DNA of 7,028 nucleotides from positions 1 through 7,028 of the forward strand of contig CAYJVP010000055.1 of assembly GCA_964373615.1 (NCBI GenBank), written 5' to 3'. A program made the position numbers and the translations under genes. The notes beneath the pieces are model-generated. The model was given only the letters and a program-made list of their open reading frames with translations, did no database searches and was not told the DNA's origin. Shown here piece after piece: positions 1 to 6,121 of the stretch (the stretch's first letter is position 1; each line of letters begins with the position of its first letter). The DNA comes from CAYJVP01 sp964373615 (GTDB lineage Bacteria > Patescibacteriota > Patescibacteriia > UBA9934 > GWF2-40-263).

Positions 1-79
1 GTCTAAATGCCGTCCCAAGAACCCACAGAATTAGGTAGTTTATCCCCCATATGACACAAATAGGTTCGGGCTCTCCCAC
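1..79 (-). CDS. Possible 5' end of a small unidentified membrane protein (partial, runs off the left edge)
   Basis: After the livM stop the minus strand has a frame open to the window edge, which could start at a GTG (77-79) two bases past that stop. The 26 visible codons read as a short acidic start (VGEPEP) followed by a hydrophobic run (ICVIWGINYLILWVLG), like a first membrane segment. No Shine-Dalgarno sequence precedes the GTG and the protein is not recognisable. It clearly does not start like a LivG or LivF ATPase, which would normally follow livM. A second minus-strand frame holds only a 15-codon ORF (ATG at 52-50, stop at 7-5). This may equally be non-coding spacer. Confidence 0.2.
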   Translation of the reverse strand, partial: MGEPEPICVIWGINYLILWVLGTAFR

Positions 80-80
80 G

Positions 81-953
81 CTAATTTTCAAGCTGCGCTC
101 GACCCATGATCCCCTTGGGGCGATACATCACAACGGCCACAAGAATCCCCATGAAAATCATGAGGCGCAGGGGGCCCACAAGCGCGGCCGGAATGTCGAG
201 AAAACGCAGCGGCTCGGAGATGGCAAAAAGGAGCACGGTGCCCACGACCGAGCCCGGAATCGAGGCCATGCCGCCGATCATCATGCCGGCGAGCGCCCAC
301 ACCAAAAGATCAAGCCAGAAGGTGTTTGGCGAGATGAACTGAATGTAATGGGCAAGAAGCGCGCCGGAGAGGCCGACAAGAAACCCGGAGACAAGGAGCG
401 CTAAAACTTTCAATTTGAACACCGGCTTGCCGAGAGACGCTGCGACCTCTTCGTCGTCGCGCACGGCCTCAAGCGCGCGACCAAACGGGGAGCGCATCAG
501 GCGGTCTAAAAAGACGTACACCAGTGAGGTAAGAACGAGCATGACAACGAGAAAATGCGCATTGCCGGTGATTCCTTCGGGCCGCGTGATCCCAGGAATC
601 CCAAGCGTGCCGCGCGTCACGGACTCCCAGTTGATAAACACGGCGGAAGCAACAAACATAAATCCAAGCGTCACGAGCGCGTAGTAATCGCCTTTGATTT
701 TTTTGGACGGGATCGCAAGAAGTATCGAGACCATCATGGTAAGAATGGAAGCAACAAAAATCGATAGCCAAACCGGCCAACCAAAGGTGTGCGAAAGCAC
801 GGCCGAGGTGTACGCGCCGATCCCCATGAGGCCGATGTGGCCGAGATTCATGAGCCCGGTGTATCCCAAGGAGACGTTAAACGAGAGCGTCATGATGACG
901 TAGATGAGCGCCAGGTTCGCAAGATGAATGTAATAGGCGGACATAGCGCTCAC
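81..953 (-). CDS. livM: Branched-chain amino acid ABC transporter permease LivM
   Basis: This is an integral membrane permease subunit of a LivK-LivHM-LivGF type importer, which pairs with LivH to form the channel for branched-chain or related amino acids. The 290-residue product is almost wholly hydrophobic. It has the family's N-terminal motif (GYTGLMNLGHIGLMGIGAYT, residues 30-49), the cytoplasmic ATPase-contact loop (RSPFGRALEAVRDDEEVAASLG, about 154-175, as in LivM/LivH proteins) and a late glycine-rich membrane segment (about 222-240). I chose the GTG at 953 over the ATG at 944. GGAGGA (961-966) lies 7 bases before the GTG, and the GTG overlaps the livH stop as GTGA, a classic coupling arrangement. 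Starting at the ATG gives 287 residues. It is short compared with enterobacterial LivM (over 400 residues) but matches the conserved core. The substrate is inferred from family only. Confidence 0.93.
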   Translation of the reverse strand: MSAMSAYYIHLANLALIYVIMTLSFNVSLGYTGLMNLGHIGLMGIGAYTSAVLSHTFGWPVWLSIFVASILTMMVSILLAIPSKKIKGDYYALVTLGFMFVASAVFINWESVTRGTLGIPGITRPEGITGNAHFLVVMLVLTSLVYVFLDRLMRSPFGRALEAVRDDEEVAASLGKPVFKLKVLALLVSGFLVGLSGALLAHYIQFISPNTFWLDLLVWALAGMMIGGMASIPGSVVGTVLLFAISEPLRFLDIPAALVGPLRLMIFMGILVAVVMYRPKGIMGRAQLEN

Positions 954-1819
954 GTAAACTTCCTCCGCCCAAAGATCCCCATGGGCCGCGCAAGCAAGAA
1001 CACGAAGAGGAGCACGAACGCCATGGCGTTCTTCCAACCCGCTCCCCAAAACCACACGGCTGCCTGCTCAACGCCGCCGAGAATAAGGCTCCCAAGAATC
1101 GCCCCGCCCATGGACCCAGCGCCGCCGATCACCATGGCCGTAAACCCCTTGATCGCAAGCATCACCCCCATGTTCGGCTCCACGTTAAACTCAAGCGCCA
1201 CAAGAATCCCCGCAACACCAGCCAAGAAGGACCCAAGAAGAAACGTGAGGCGACGCACGTTTCGCGTTTTCATGCCAAGAATTTCCGCAACCATCTCGTT
1301 GTCAGCGGTCGCGCGCATTGATTTTCCAAACCGCGTGTATTGAATCACGTATCCAAGACCAAGAAGAAGTAAAACTGAAACCGCAACAATCAATATCTGC
1401 AAAAGCGTGATGCGGACCCCAAACGCTTCCACTACCTCTGTTTGGATGCCAAGCGAATGCGGTTGAGAACCGAAGAGGACAAGAATCAAGGCGTTGCCAA
1501 ACATGAGAAGCCCAATGGTGGCCACCAGGTAACCAAGCCCCTTCGCTTTGCGTGCCCGAAGCGGCTCGTAGACGTACTCGTTCATCATAAGCCCAAGCAG
1601 CGACGCGACCACGCACGCCAGAAATCCCGAAAGAATGGCCGGCCATCCCTGCTCCATCCAGAGCCACCAAAAAACGTACCCGGCAAACGCCACCACAAAC
1701 CCATGCGCAAGATGAAAAACGCGTGTGGTGGCATAAATAAAAGACAGCCCGGAGGCTATGAGCGCATAGACGGCGCCGGCGATCAGCGCGTTGAAGAGAA
1801 GTTGAGGGACAACGTCCAT
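950..1819 (-). CDS. livH: Branched-chain amino acid ABC transporter permease LivH
   Basis: This is the second membrane permease subunit of the same importer. The 289-residue product has about eight hydrophobic segments and the LivH layout. It shows an N-terminal segment with ALIAGAVYALIASGLSFIYA (11-30), a GNALILVLFG segment (108-117) and the cytoplasmic coupling loop TRFGKSMRATADNEMVAEILG (about 162-182). The conserved GFTAMVIGGAGSMGGAILGS (225-244) follows, and the tail ends in RPMGIFGRRKFT. Its length is normal for LivH (about 290-310). The ATG at 1819 is preceded by a weak AGGA about ten bases upstream. It is followed directly by livM with a 4-base overlap. The substrate-binding protein gene lies 84 bases upstream, separated by a terminator hairpin. 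Confidence 0.95.
   Translation of the reverse strand: MDVVPQLLFNALIAGAVYALIASGLSFIYATTRVFHLAHGFVVAFAGYVFWWLWMEQGWPAILSGFLACVVASLLGLMMNEYVYEPLRARKAKGLGYLVATIGLLMFGNALILVLFGSQPHSLGIQTEVVEAFGVRITLLQILIVAVSVLLLLGLGYVIQYTRFGKSMRATADNEMVAEILGMKTRNVRRLTFLLGSFLAGVAGILVALEFNVEPNMGVMLAIKGFTAMVIGGAGSMGGAILGSLILGGVEQAAVWFWGAGWKNAMAFVLLFVFLLARPMGIFGRRKFT
961..966 (-). promoter_or_regulatory. Ribosome binding site deciding the livM start
   Basis: GGAGGA on the minus strand lies inside the end of livH, 7 bases before the GTG at 953 and 16 before the ATG at 944. The spacing favours the GTG as the true livM start, with translation coupled to livH termination. Confidence 0.6.
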
Positions 1820-1828
1820 AGCGCGCTC

Positions 1829-1857
1829 ATCCTAACAAAAACGCTCAAACGCGGCAA
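1829..1857 (-). promoter_or_regulatory. Candidate promoter for livHM
   Basis: On the minus strand, TTGCCG (1852-1857) and TAGGAT (1829-1834) are separated by 17 bases. Each matches the sigma-70 consensus at 4 of 6 positions. The pair lies just past the terminator of the upstream gene and would start transcription within a few bases of the livH ATG, giving a very short or absent leader. The hexamers are weak; support comes mainly from their position. Confidence 0.3.
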
Positions 1858-1859
1858 CC

Positions 1860-1889
1860 AAAAACGACCCCACTCTGCCGGGGTCGTTT
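1860..1889 (-). terminator. Rho-independent terminator after the substrate-binding protein gene
   Basis: A perfect 10-bp stem (AAACGACCCC at 1862-1871 with GGGGTCGTTT at 1880-1889) closes an 8-base loop. On the minus strand it is followed through its base by five T residues (1864-1860). It lies 15 bases after the stop of the substrate-binding protein gene. It would end or reduce transcription before livH, so the binding protein may be made in excess over the permeases. On the plus strand only three T follow, so it is better suited to the minus direction. Confidence 0.75.
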
Positions 1890-1903
1890 GGCGATCAAGC
1901 TGA

Positions 1904-3073
1904 CTAGAGCGGATATGGACCGAGGTCAATAATCTGACCGCCCTCGACGCGACGGAGGTTCAAGACAAGCACCGCATCCCCGTTCTCATCGAAGTTAAAG
2001 GCGCCGATCGCCCCCGGCCAGTCACTGATTTGCGTGTTGAAGTACTCGGCAATCTTCTCCGGATCCGTGCTATCGGTTTTATCGATTGCCTCGGCCAAGA
2101 GATACACCGAGTCATACGCGGCCGCCAGGTAGCCGGGGTACTCGGGGGCGTTGCCGTATTTTGCCGTATAGGCGGCGACGAAGGCGGCGGTCTTTGCGTT
2201 TGACTCGTCAAGCGCGACTTCGACAAGTACCGCGCCCTCATAGAGCGCCGGGTTGGCCGCGATCGCCTCACGGTTCAACATGACATCGCCGCCAAGGATT
2301 TGCGCCCCAATCCCCGCCTCCTTCATTTGCTTCAAGATGAGCTCGCCTGGGGTGGGTGTTTGCGGGACGACGTACACCGCATCCGGCTTCGCGGTCTTCA
2401 TTTTGGCGATCAGGGTGCGGTAGTCTGTGTCGCCGGTGTTGAAGGCCTCGTCAAAAACCACGTTCATCCCACGAGCAATGGAATCGGCAACGAACACCCT
2501 GCGCAGCCCCTGCGCATAGTCCGTGTTCTCGGAAATCACGCCAACGGACTTTGCCTCAAGCTTGTCGTCCGCATAGGCAGCCATGACCTTGCCCTGGAAA
2601 GCATCGGAGGAATACGTCCGGAAGACGAGGTCGCCGGCCGTGGTGATGTCAGGACTGGTCGAAAGCCCGGACAGGAGAAGCGCGCGAGCTGGTTGGGTCA
2701 GAGCCGCGGCGGCGAGCGTTTCACCAGAGCAGGAGCCGCCAAGAATAATCTTTACCAGGTCCACATTCAAGAGCTTTTGCACGGCCGTGGTGGCGTCTGT
2801 GCCGTTGCACTTGCCGTCCTCCCATATGAACTGCAGTTCTCGGCCGTCGATGCCGCCAGCGGCATTGATCTCCTCCACGGCCAGTTCTTTGGCGCGCTGA
2901 TCCGGCACGCCGTAAGCAACAGCGTCGCCTGTGAGCGGCGCGATGCCTCCGATGACAATCGGTCCGGTTTCCTCCTCCGGTCCATTGGCCGGCTGCTGGC
3001 TAAAGTACACGACCCCAAGAACGACCAGGATCGCAACGATCACCCAGAGCAGAGCATTGTTTTGTTTGCCCAT
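1904..3073 (-). CDS. Membrane-anchored substrate-binding protein of a branched-chain amino acid ABC transporter (LivK/LivJ family)
   Basis: This 389-residue protein captures the amino acid outside the cell and delivers it to LivHM. Residues 1-7 are a short charged start and 8-24 a strongly hydrophobic segment (LLWVIVAILVVLGVVYF). No lipobox cysteine or clear signal peptidase site follows, so it is probably held by an uncleaved membrane anchor. The type I periplasmic-binding fold begins at about 38 with GPIVIGGIAPLTGDAVAYG. The helix AKELAVEEINAAGGIDG (61-77) is typical of LivJ/LivK. Cys89 (EDGKCNG) and Cys115 (GGSCSGET) match the conserved disulfide pair and ligand-binding loop of the family. 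I chose the ATG at 3073 because frame positions further upstream fall inside dnaN and are not protein-like. No good Shine-Dalgarno is visible. dnaN ends 44 bases upstream. Exact substrate unknown. Confidence 0.93.
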   Translation of the reverse strand: MGKQNNALLWVIVAILVVLGVVYFSQQPANGPEEETGPIVIGGIAPLTGDAVAYGVPDQRAKELAVEEINAAGGIDGRELQFIWEDGKCNGTDATTAVQKLLNVDLVKIILGGSCSGETLAAAALTQPARALLLSGLSTSPDITTAGDLVFRTYSSDAFQGKVMAAYADDKLEAKSVGVISENTDYAQGLRRVFVADSIARGMNVVFDEAFNTGDTDYRTLIAKMKTAKPDAVYVVPQTPTPGELILKQMKEAGIGAQILGGDVMLNREAIAANPALYEGAVLVEVALDESNAKTAAFVAAYTAKYGNAPEYPGYLAAAYDSVYLLAEAIDKTDSTDPEKIAEYFNTQISDWPGAIGAFNFDENGDAVLVLNLRRVEGGQIIDLGPYPL

Positions 3074-3092
3074 AAAATTCTGAAAAAAATTA

Positions 3093-3121
3093 TTTATGTA
3101 ACCGCCATTTTTAGAGGTCAC
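3093..3121 (-). promoter_or_regulatory. Candidate promoter for the substrate-binding protein gene
   Basis: On the minus strand, GTGACC (3116-3121, overlapping the dnaN stop codon) and CATAAA (3093-3098) are 17 bases apart, each matching 4 of 6 consensus positions. The surrounding gap is AT-rich. It would give a leader of roughly 12 bases. No terminator is seen after dnaN, so read-through from dnaN is also possible. Confidence 0.3.
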
Positions 3122-4239
3122 GTACGAATTGGCATGACGATGTAGAGATACCCCGTGTCTGCTCCGCTTGGGCGAACAAGGCACGGGTTCCCTCCATCAA
3201 TCATTTGAAACACAATCTCGTCGCTGTCTATGGCCTGCAGTCCATCCAAAAGATACCGATAATTCAACATAACCCCGTTTTTTTGACCAACCACGCGCGC
3301 CGGACAGGTGGCTGTGTTCTCGCCACGAGTGGCGTCTATGGCGCTCACCGTGACCGAGCCTGCCGGATCAAACTGGACGTTGATGTCAAAGAGCCCGGTC
3401 TTTGAGAAGAGGCTCGCGGTTTTCACGGCCTTCACAAAGTCCTCCCGATCAATCGTGGTCTCGGTTTGGAACGTTTTCGGAATGATCTGCTGATAATCGG
3501 GGTACGACCCTTCGATCAAGCGCGAGATAAGCTCGACGGAGCCGAACGTAAACACGATCTGGTTTTCCGAGAGACTCACGACAAGCTCCGACGGTGGGTC
3601 CACATCGTCCTTGAAAATGGAGAGGATGCGGCCGACCTCAGCCATGGTGCGCGCCGGCACAACCACCTGGACGTTTTTCGCTGCGGTCTCTGGAAGATCG
3701 ACACGGCACTCAGCCAGACGGTATGAATCCGTGGCCGCAAGAATGAGGCGACCGTCCTGTACCTTCAGACACACCCCAGAGAGCTCTGGCCGAGATTCGT
3801 TTGTCGCGACCGAAAACAGAACCCGGCTGAGGGCCTTTCTGAAAAGATCGGCAGGAACCTTATAACTCCGCTCGGTTTGAACAGAGGGGACAAGGGGGTA
3901 GTCAGAGGCCGGGAGGCCAAGAATTTTTGTCTTATATCCTCCACACTCTGCTCTGACCGTATTTTCTTCAAGCTCGACGTCAACTTTTTCATTCGGCAAA
4001 AGATTCACGTAATCAAACAGGAGCTTTGACGGAACCGTGGTTTCGCCGCCTTCGTCAACCTTTCCTCGAACAAAACAACTTACGGCAAGTTCCAGATTTG
4101 TCGCGGTGAGCTTGATGTTTCCTTTGGTTGCCACGACAAGAACGTTTGTCAAAATCGGAAGATTGATATTTTTTATGGGAACGTGGCTTGTGATGGCAAG
4201 ACCGGTATAGAGGTTGTCCCGCGTGCAAGAAAATTTCAT
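3118..4239 (-). CDS. dnaN: DNA polymerase III beta subunit (sliding clamp)
   Basis: This is the ring-shaped clamp that tethers the replicative polymerase and other DNA enzymes to DNA. The 373-residue length is normal for the family and fits three similar clamp domains of about 120-125 residues each. Family marks are the start MKFSCTRDNL and NLPILTNVLV (26-35). ATDSYRLAECRV (169-180) and SRLIEGSYPDYQQIIP (239-254) help line the partner-binding pocket, as does the C-terminus YLYIVMPIRT (364-373). The start ATG at 4239 gives the standard N-terminus. AGGAGG (4253-4258) is the best Shine-Dalgarno in the window but lies 13 bases from the ATG, longer than usual. It follows dnaA in the same direction across the putative origin, the classic dnaA-dnaN order. 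Confidence 0.98.
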   Translation of the reverse strand: MKFSCTRDNLYTGLAITSHVPIKNINLPILTNVLVVATKGNIKLTATNLELAVSCFVRGKVDEGGETTVPSKLLFDYVNLLPNEKVDVELEENTVRAECGGYKTKILGLPASDYPLVPSVQTERSYKVPADLFRKALSRVLFSVATNESRPELSGVCLKVQDGRLILAATDSYRLAECRVDLPETAAKNVQVVVPARTMAEVGRILSIFKDDVDPPSELVVSLSENQIVFTFGSVELISRLIEGSYPDYQQIIPKTFQTETTIDREDFVKAVKTASLFSKTGLFDINVQFDPAGSVTVSAIDATRGENTATCPARVVGQKNGVMLNYRYLLDGLQAIDSDEIVFQMIDGGNPCLVRPSGADTGYLYIVMPIRT

Positions 4240-4288
4240 ACTGGTGTCTCGGCCTCCTACCGATGATCGCGTCTTTTAATTATTATCG

Positions 4289-4304
4289 TAGTAATAGTAA
4301 GGGG
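4289..4304 (+). promoter_or_regulatory. DnaA-trio run with GC spacer (basal unwinding element)
   Basis: The plus strand reads TAG-TAA-TAG-TAA followed by GGGG and then a DnaA box. In B. subtilis and many other bacteria, repeats of 3'-(G/A)AT-5' next to a GC-rich spacer and a DnaA box let DnaA load onto a single strand and open the origin. Order, orientation and spacing fit that model. The strand-opening zone would extend leftward into the AT-rich stretch at 4272-4288. Activity is inferred. Confidence 0.6.
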
Positions 4305-4322
4305 TGTGGATGGTGTGGAAAG
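4305..4322 (-). promoter_or_regulatory. Two tandem DnaA boxes in oriC
   Basis: TGTGGATGG (4305-4313) and TGTGGAAAG (4314-4322) abut with no gap. Read on the minus strand they are CCATCCACA and CTTTCCACA, against the consensus TTATCCACA. Both keep the TCCACA core. The first lies directly beside the GGGG and trio run, where the box that nucleates strand opening is expected. Confidence 0.6.
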
Positions 4323-4496
4323 GTGTTTTTTTCTGCTGGGGTGCGTGATATTTTTTTGTGACACGTGTTTATAGACCGCTGTACTCCATCGGGGTGGAGA
4401 GTGGATGAAAAAGGCGCGCGTATTTTTTATTCTTGTTGTTCGCTGTTTGTTGACCTCGCGCGCACACCGTTGTCCCTCAGTTCTCCACGGCCTTGT

Positions 4497-5879
4497 TCAC
4501 AGCGCGTACAGACGTTGTTTGATCAGCTCGATATCGTGCTGCAACTTTTCGTCATTGGTGACAAGTCCAGAAATTTTTCCGTACGCGTGCATGGCCGTCG
4601 TGTGATCGCGTCCGCCGAGTTCGTTGCCGATTGATGGATAGCTCGACTTCATCTCTTCGCGCATAAGAAACATAATGATTTGGCGTGGAAAGGCGAGGCG
4701 CTTTTCCCGGCTTTTGCCAAGCAGGTCGTCTGTGGCAAGGTCGAAATAGGCCGCCACCGTTTGGATGAGTTGCTTGCTGCTTACGGTTTTTTTCATTTTT
4801 GCTGGTTGGAAGCTCGCGAGAATGGGCTGGACGCTCTCCACGCTCGGACGGATATTTTTGAACTGGTGAAAGGCGATGATTTTGTTGAGCGCCCCCTCGA
4901 GCTCACGCACATTGCTTTGCACGATCGTGCCTACGTGGTGCAGGATTTCGGAATCGAGGAGATAGTTTCTTTCCCGACACTTTGCTTCCAAAATAGCAAT
5001 GCGCGTCTCAAAATCAGGGCTTCCAATATCAGCCATCATTCCCCATTCGAATCTTGACAACAGTCGTTGTTCAAGAGCTGGGATCGCTTTGGGCGGTCGG
5101 TCTGACGAGAGGACGATCTGTTTGTTGTTTTGGTGAAGCGCGTTGAAGGTGTGGAAGAATTCCTCCTGTGTTCCCTCTTTTCCCGTAATGAACTGGATGT
5201 CATCGATGAGCAGAAGGTCCACGGTGCGGTACAGGTCTTTGAATTCTCGGGCTCGACCCGTGCGCACCGCGTGGATAAAGTCATTTGTGAAGCGTTCGCA
5301 AGTCACGTAGAGCGTCCTGGTCGCTGGGCTGCGTTTGGTGAGCTCGTTTCCGATGGCCTGGAGGAGATGAGTTTTTCCGAGTCCGACGCCGCCGTAGATG
5401 AAAAGGGGGTTGTAGACTCCGCCCGGCTGGGACGCGACCGCCTGGGCCGCGGCGTGGGCAAGCTCGTTTTGTTTACCCACGATGAAATTTGAAAATGCGT
5501 ATTTGTTGTTGAGAGAGAGCTCGATCGTTTCGCTTGGGGTCGTATACGGTTGCGAGGGGGCGACAAATGATGCCATCGCGGGCTCGGGGAGCTCTTCGGG
5601 AATCGCCAAGGCCATACTCGCAAGTGGCGGTCGCGACTCGACACGATAGTTCACGCAGCGGACCTTCCCTTGTGTGAAGCCTTGCAGGAGGGTCAGGATT
5701 TCTTTGTGGTATTTCTTTTCAAGCCACGCCTTGGTAAACGTGTTTGGAACACCGACCACGACCTCTGGCTCTTCAAAAGCAGCAACGAAGGTGCGGCGAA
5801 ACCAGGTGGTGAAGTTTGCTCGGCTTAATTTAAGCTCGAGTTCTCCGAGAACCGCCTGCCAGAGTTCGTTGGTGTTCAT
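4497..5879 (-). CDS. dnaA: Chromosomal replication initiator protein DnaA
   Basis: DnaA is an ATP-dependent initiator that binds DnaA boxes and melts the origin. The 460-residue product has all four domains. Domain I (1-80: ELWQAVLGELELKLSRANFTTWF) handles self-association. Residues 81-120 are a short variable linker. The AAA+ domain (about 121-340) has Walker A GGVGLGKT (163-170), Walker B LLLIDD (222-227), sensor 1 at VLSSDRP (256-262), the arginine-finger segment RLLSRFEWG (272-280) and sensor 2 near NVRELEGAL (323-331). The DNA-binding domain IV carries the signature GGRDHTTAMHAY (422-433). I chose the ATG at 5879; a TTG two codons earlier is possible. No Shine-Dalgarno is visible. A 129-bp inverted-repeat element ends 37 bases upstream, between the start and the likely promoter. 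Confidence 0.99.
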   Translation of the reverse strand: MNTNELWQAVLGELELKLSRANFTTWFRRTFVAAFEEPEVVVGVPNTFTKAWLEKKYHKEILTLLQGFTQGKVRCVNYRVESRPPLASMALAIPEELPEPAMASFVAPSQPYTTPSETIELSLNNKYAFSNFIVGKQNELAHAAAQAVASQPGGVYNPLFIYGGVGLGKTHLLQAIGNELTKRSPATRTLYVTCERFTNDFIHAVRTGRAREFKDLYRTVDLLLIDDIQFITGKEGTQEEFFHTFNALHQNNKQIVLSSDRPPKAIPALEQRLLSRFEWGMMADIGSPDFETRIAILEAKCRERNYLLDSEILHHVGTIVQSNVRELEGALNKIIAFHQFKNIRPSVESVQPILASFQPAKMKKTVSSKQLIQTVAAYFDLATDDLLGKSREKRLAFPRQIIMFLMREEMKSSYPSIGNELGGRDHTTAMHAYGKISGLVTNDEKLQHDIELIKQRLYAL

Positions 5880-5895
5880 AATCAAGGAAGGTCAT

Positions 5896-5914
5896 GGGGT
5901 CGCGCAGAGACCCC
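5896..5914 (-). other. Small hairpin just before the dnaA start
   Basis: GGGGTC (5896-5901) and GACCCC (5909-5914) form a 6-bp stem with a 7-base loop, about 16 bases before the dnaA ATG. It lies in the mRNA leader where ribosomes would bind and could lower translation. It may simply be debris at the edge of the adjacent repeat element, whose left 4-bp flank overlaps it. Confidence 0.35.
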
Positions 5915-5916
5915 TA

Positions 5917-6045
5917 GGGACCTCTGCAAAACTGCGTCTTTTCGTCTCACGGGCGCCCGTCGACCCCACTCAACGTAGCTTTCACTACGTTTCGTGGGGC
6001 TCGACAGCCCGTTCAACGAAAATCCATCAGTTTTTCAGAGGTCCC
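5917..6045. mobile_element. Miniature inverted-repeat element (MITE-like), 129 bp, in the dnaA leader
   Basis: The ends are GGGACCTCTGCAAAACTG (5917-5934) and CAGTTTTTCAGAGGTCCC (6028-6045), inverted repeats matching at 17 of 18 positions. They are flanked by CCTA on each side (5913-5916 and 6046-6049), which reads as a 4-bp target-site duplication. The interior folds further: TTTTCGT/ACGAAAA (5939-5945, 6016-6022), ACGGGC/GCCCGT (5949-5954, 6007-6012), CCCCAC/GTGGGG (5964-5969, 5994-5999) and AACGTAG/CTACGTT (5972-5978, 5985-5991) around a 6-base loop. It has no coding capacity, so any movement would need a transposase elsewhere. The family is not identified. A REP-type or other structured repeat is the alternative. 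Confidence 0.65.
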
Positions 6046-6067
6046 CCTAATGTTTGTGTGCGGGAGT

Positions 6068-6097
6068 AGTGTAGATCATTTGTCCACAGAGGGGCAA
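6068..6097 (-). promoter_or_regulatory. Candidate dnaA promoter
   Basis: On the minus strand, TTGCCC (6092-6097) and TACACT (6068-6073) are 18 bases apart, each 4 of 6 to consensus. The DnaA-box-like 9-mer at 6080-6088 lies in the spacer, so bound DnaA would block RNA polymerase, the usual form of dnaA autoregulation. The resulting leader of about 180 bases would carry the whole 129-bp inverted-repeat element. Confidence 0.4.
6080..6088 (+). promoter_or_regulatory. DnaA box upstream of dnaA
   Basis: TTGTCCACA differs from TTATCCACA at one position and equals the form favoured in high-GC bacteria such as Streptomyces. It is the best single box in the window and sits within the candidate dnaA promoter. 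Confidence 0.6.
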
Positions 6098-6121
6098 GTG
6101 AGGAGTGAGTGTGCAAGCGGG

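Larger units (their letters stand above)
4240..4496. other. Putative replication origin (oriC) between dnaA and dnaN
   Basis: This gene-free 257-base gap has the position and contents of an oriC. Near dnaN there is an AT-rich stretch (4272-4300), then TAG-TAA-TAG-TAA (4289-4300), GGGG (4301-4304) and two abutting DnaA-box-like 9-mers (4305-4313, 4314-4322). Weaker box-like sites are AGTGGATGA (4400-4408), TTCTCCACG (4481-4489) and TTGTTCACA (4493-4501, overlapping the dnaA stop). Other T-runs occur at about 4325-4332 and 4350-4357, and a palindrome ACACGTGT at 4361-4368. The dnaN leader must also lie here. A possible GCGCGC inverted pair (4413-4420 and 4455-4462) followed on the minus strand by T residues could be a weak dnaA terminator. 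No RNA gene or ORF is visible. Confidence 0.7.

Noticed and set aside
954..1055. Upstream extension of the livM frame into livH
   Set aside because: The added residues are arginine- and cysteine-rich and unlike LivM; a strong ribosome site supports the GTG at 953.
2300..3145. 281-codon open frame on the plus strand opposite the substrate-binding protein gene
   Set aside because: It is the antisense shadow of a clear LivK-type gene; the translation has no domain-like pattern and it runs into dnaN.
3074..3184. Upstream extension of the substrate-binding protein frame into dnaN
   Set aside because: It would overlap conserved dnaN C-terminal codons and put 37 non-hydrophobic residues before the membrane anchor; the ATG at 3073 gives a normal N-terminus.
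5917..6045. The foldback as a transcription terminator or CRISPR unit
   Set aside because: No T-run follows the structure on either strand, and it is a single inverted repeat without spaced direct repeats.
5674..6069. 131-codon plus-strand ORF across the start of dnaA and the foldback element
   Set aside because: Antisense to the dnaA N-terminus and to the inverted repeat; no recognisable protein.
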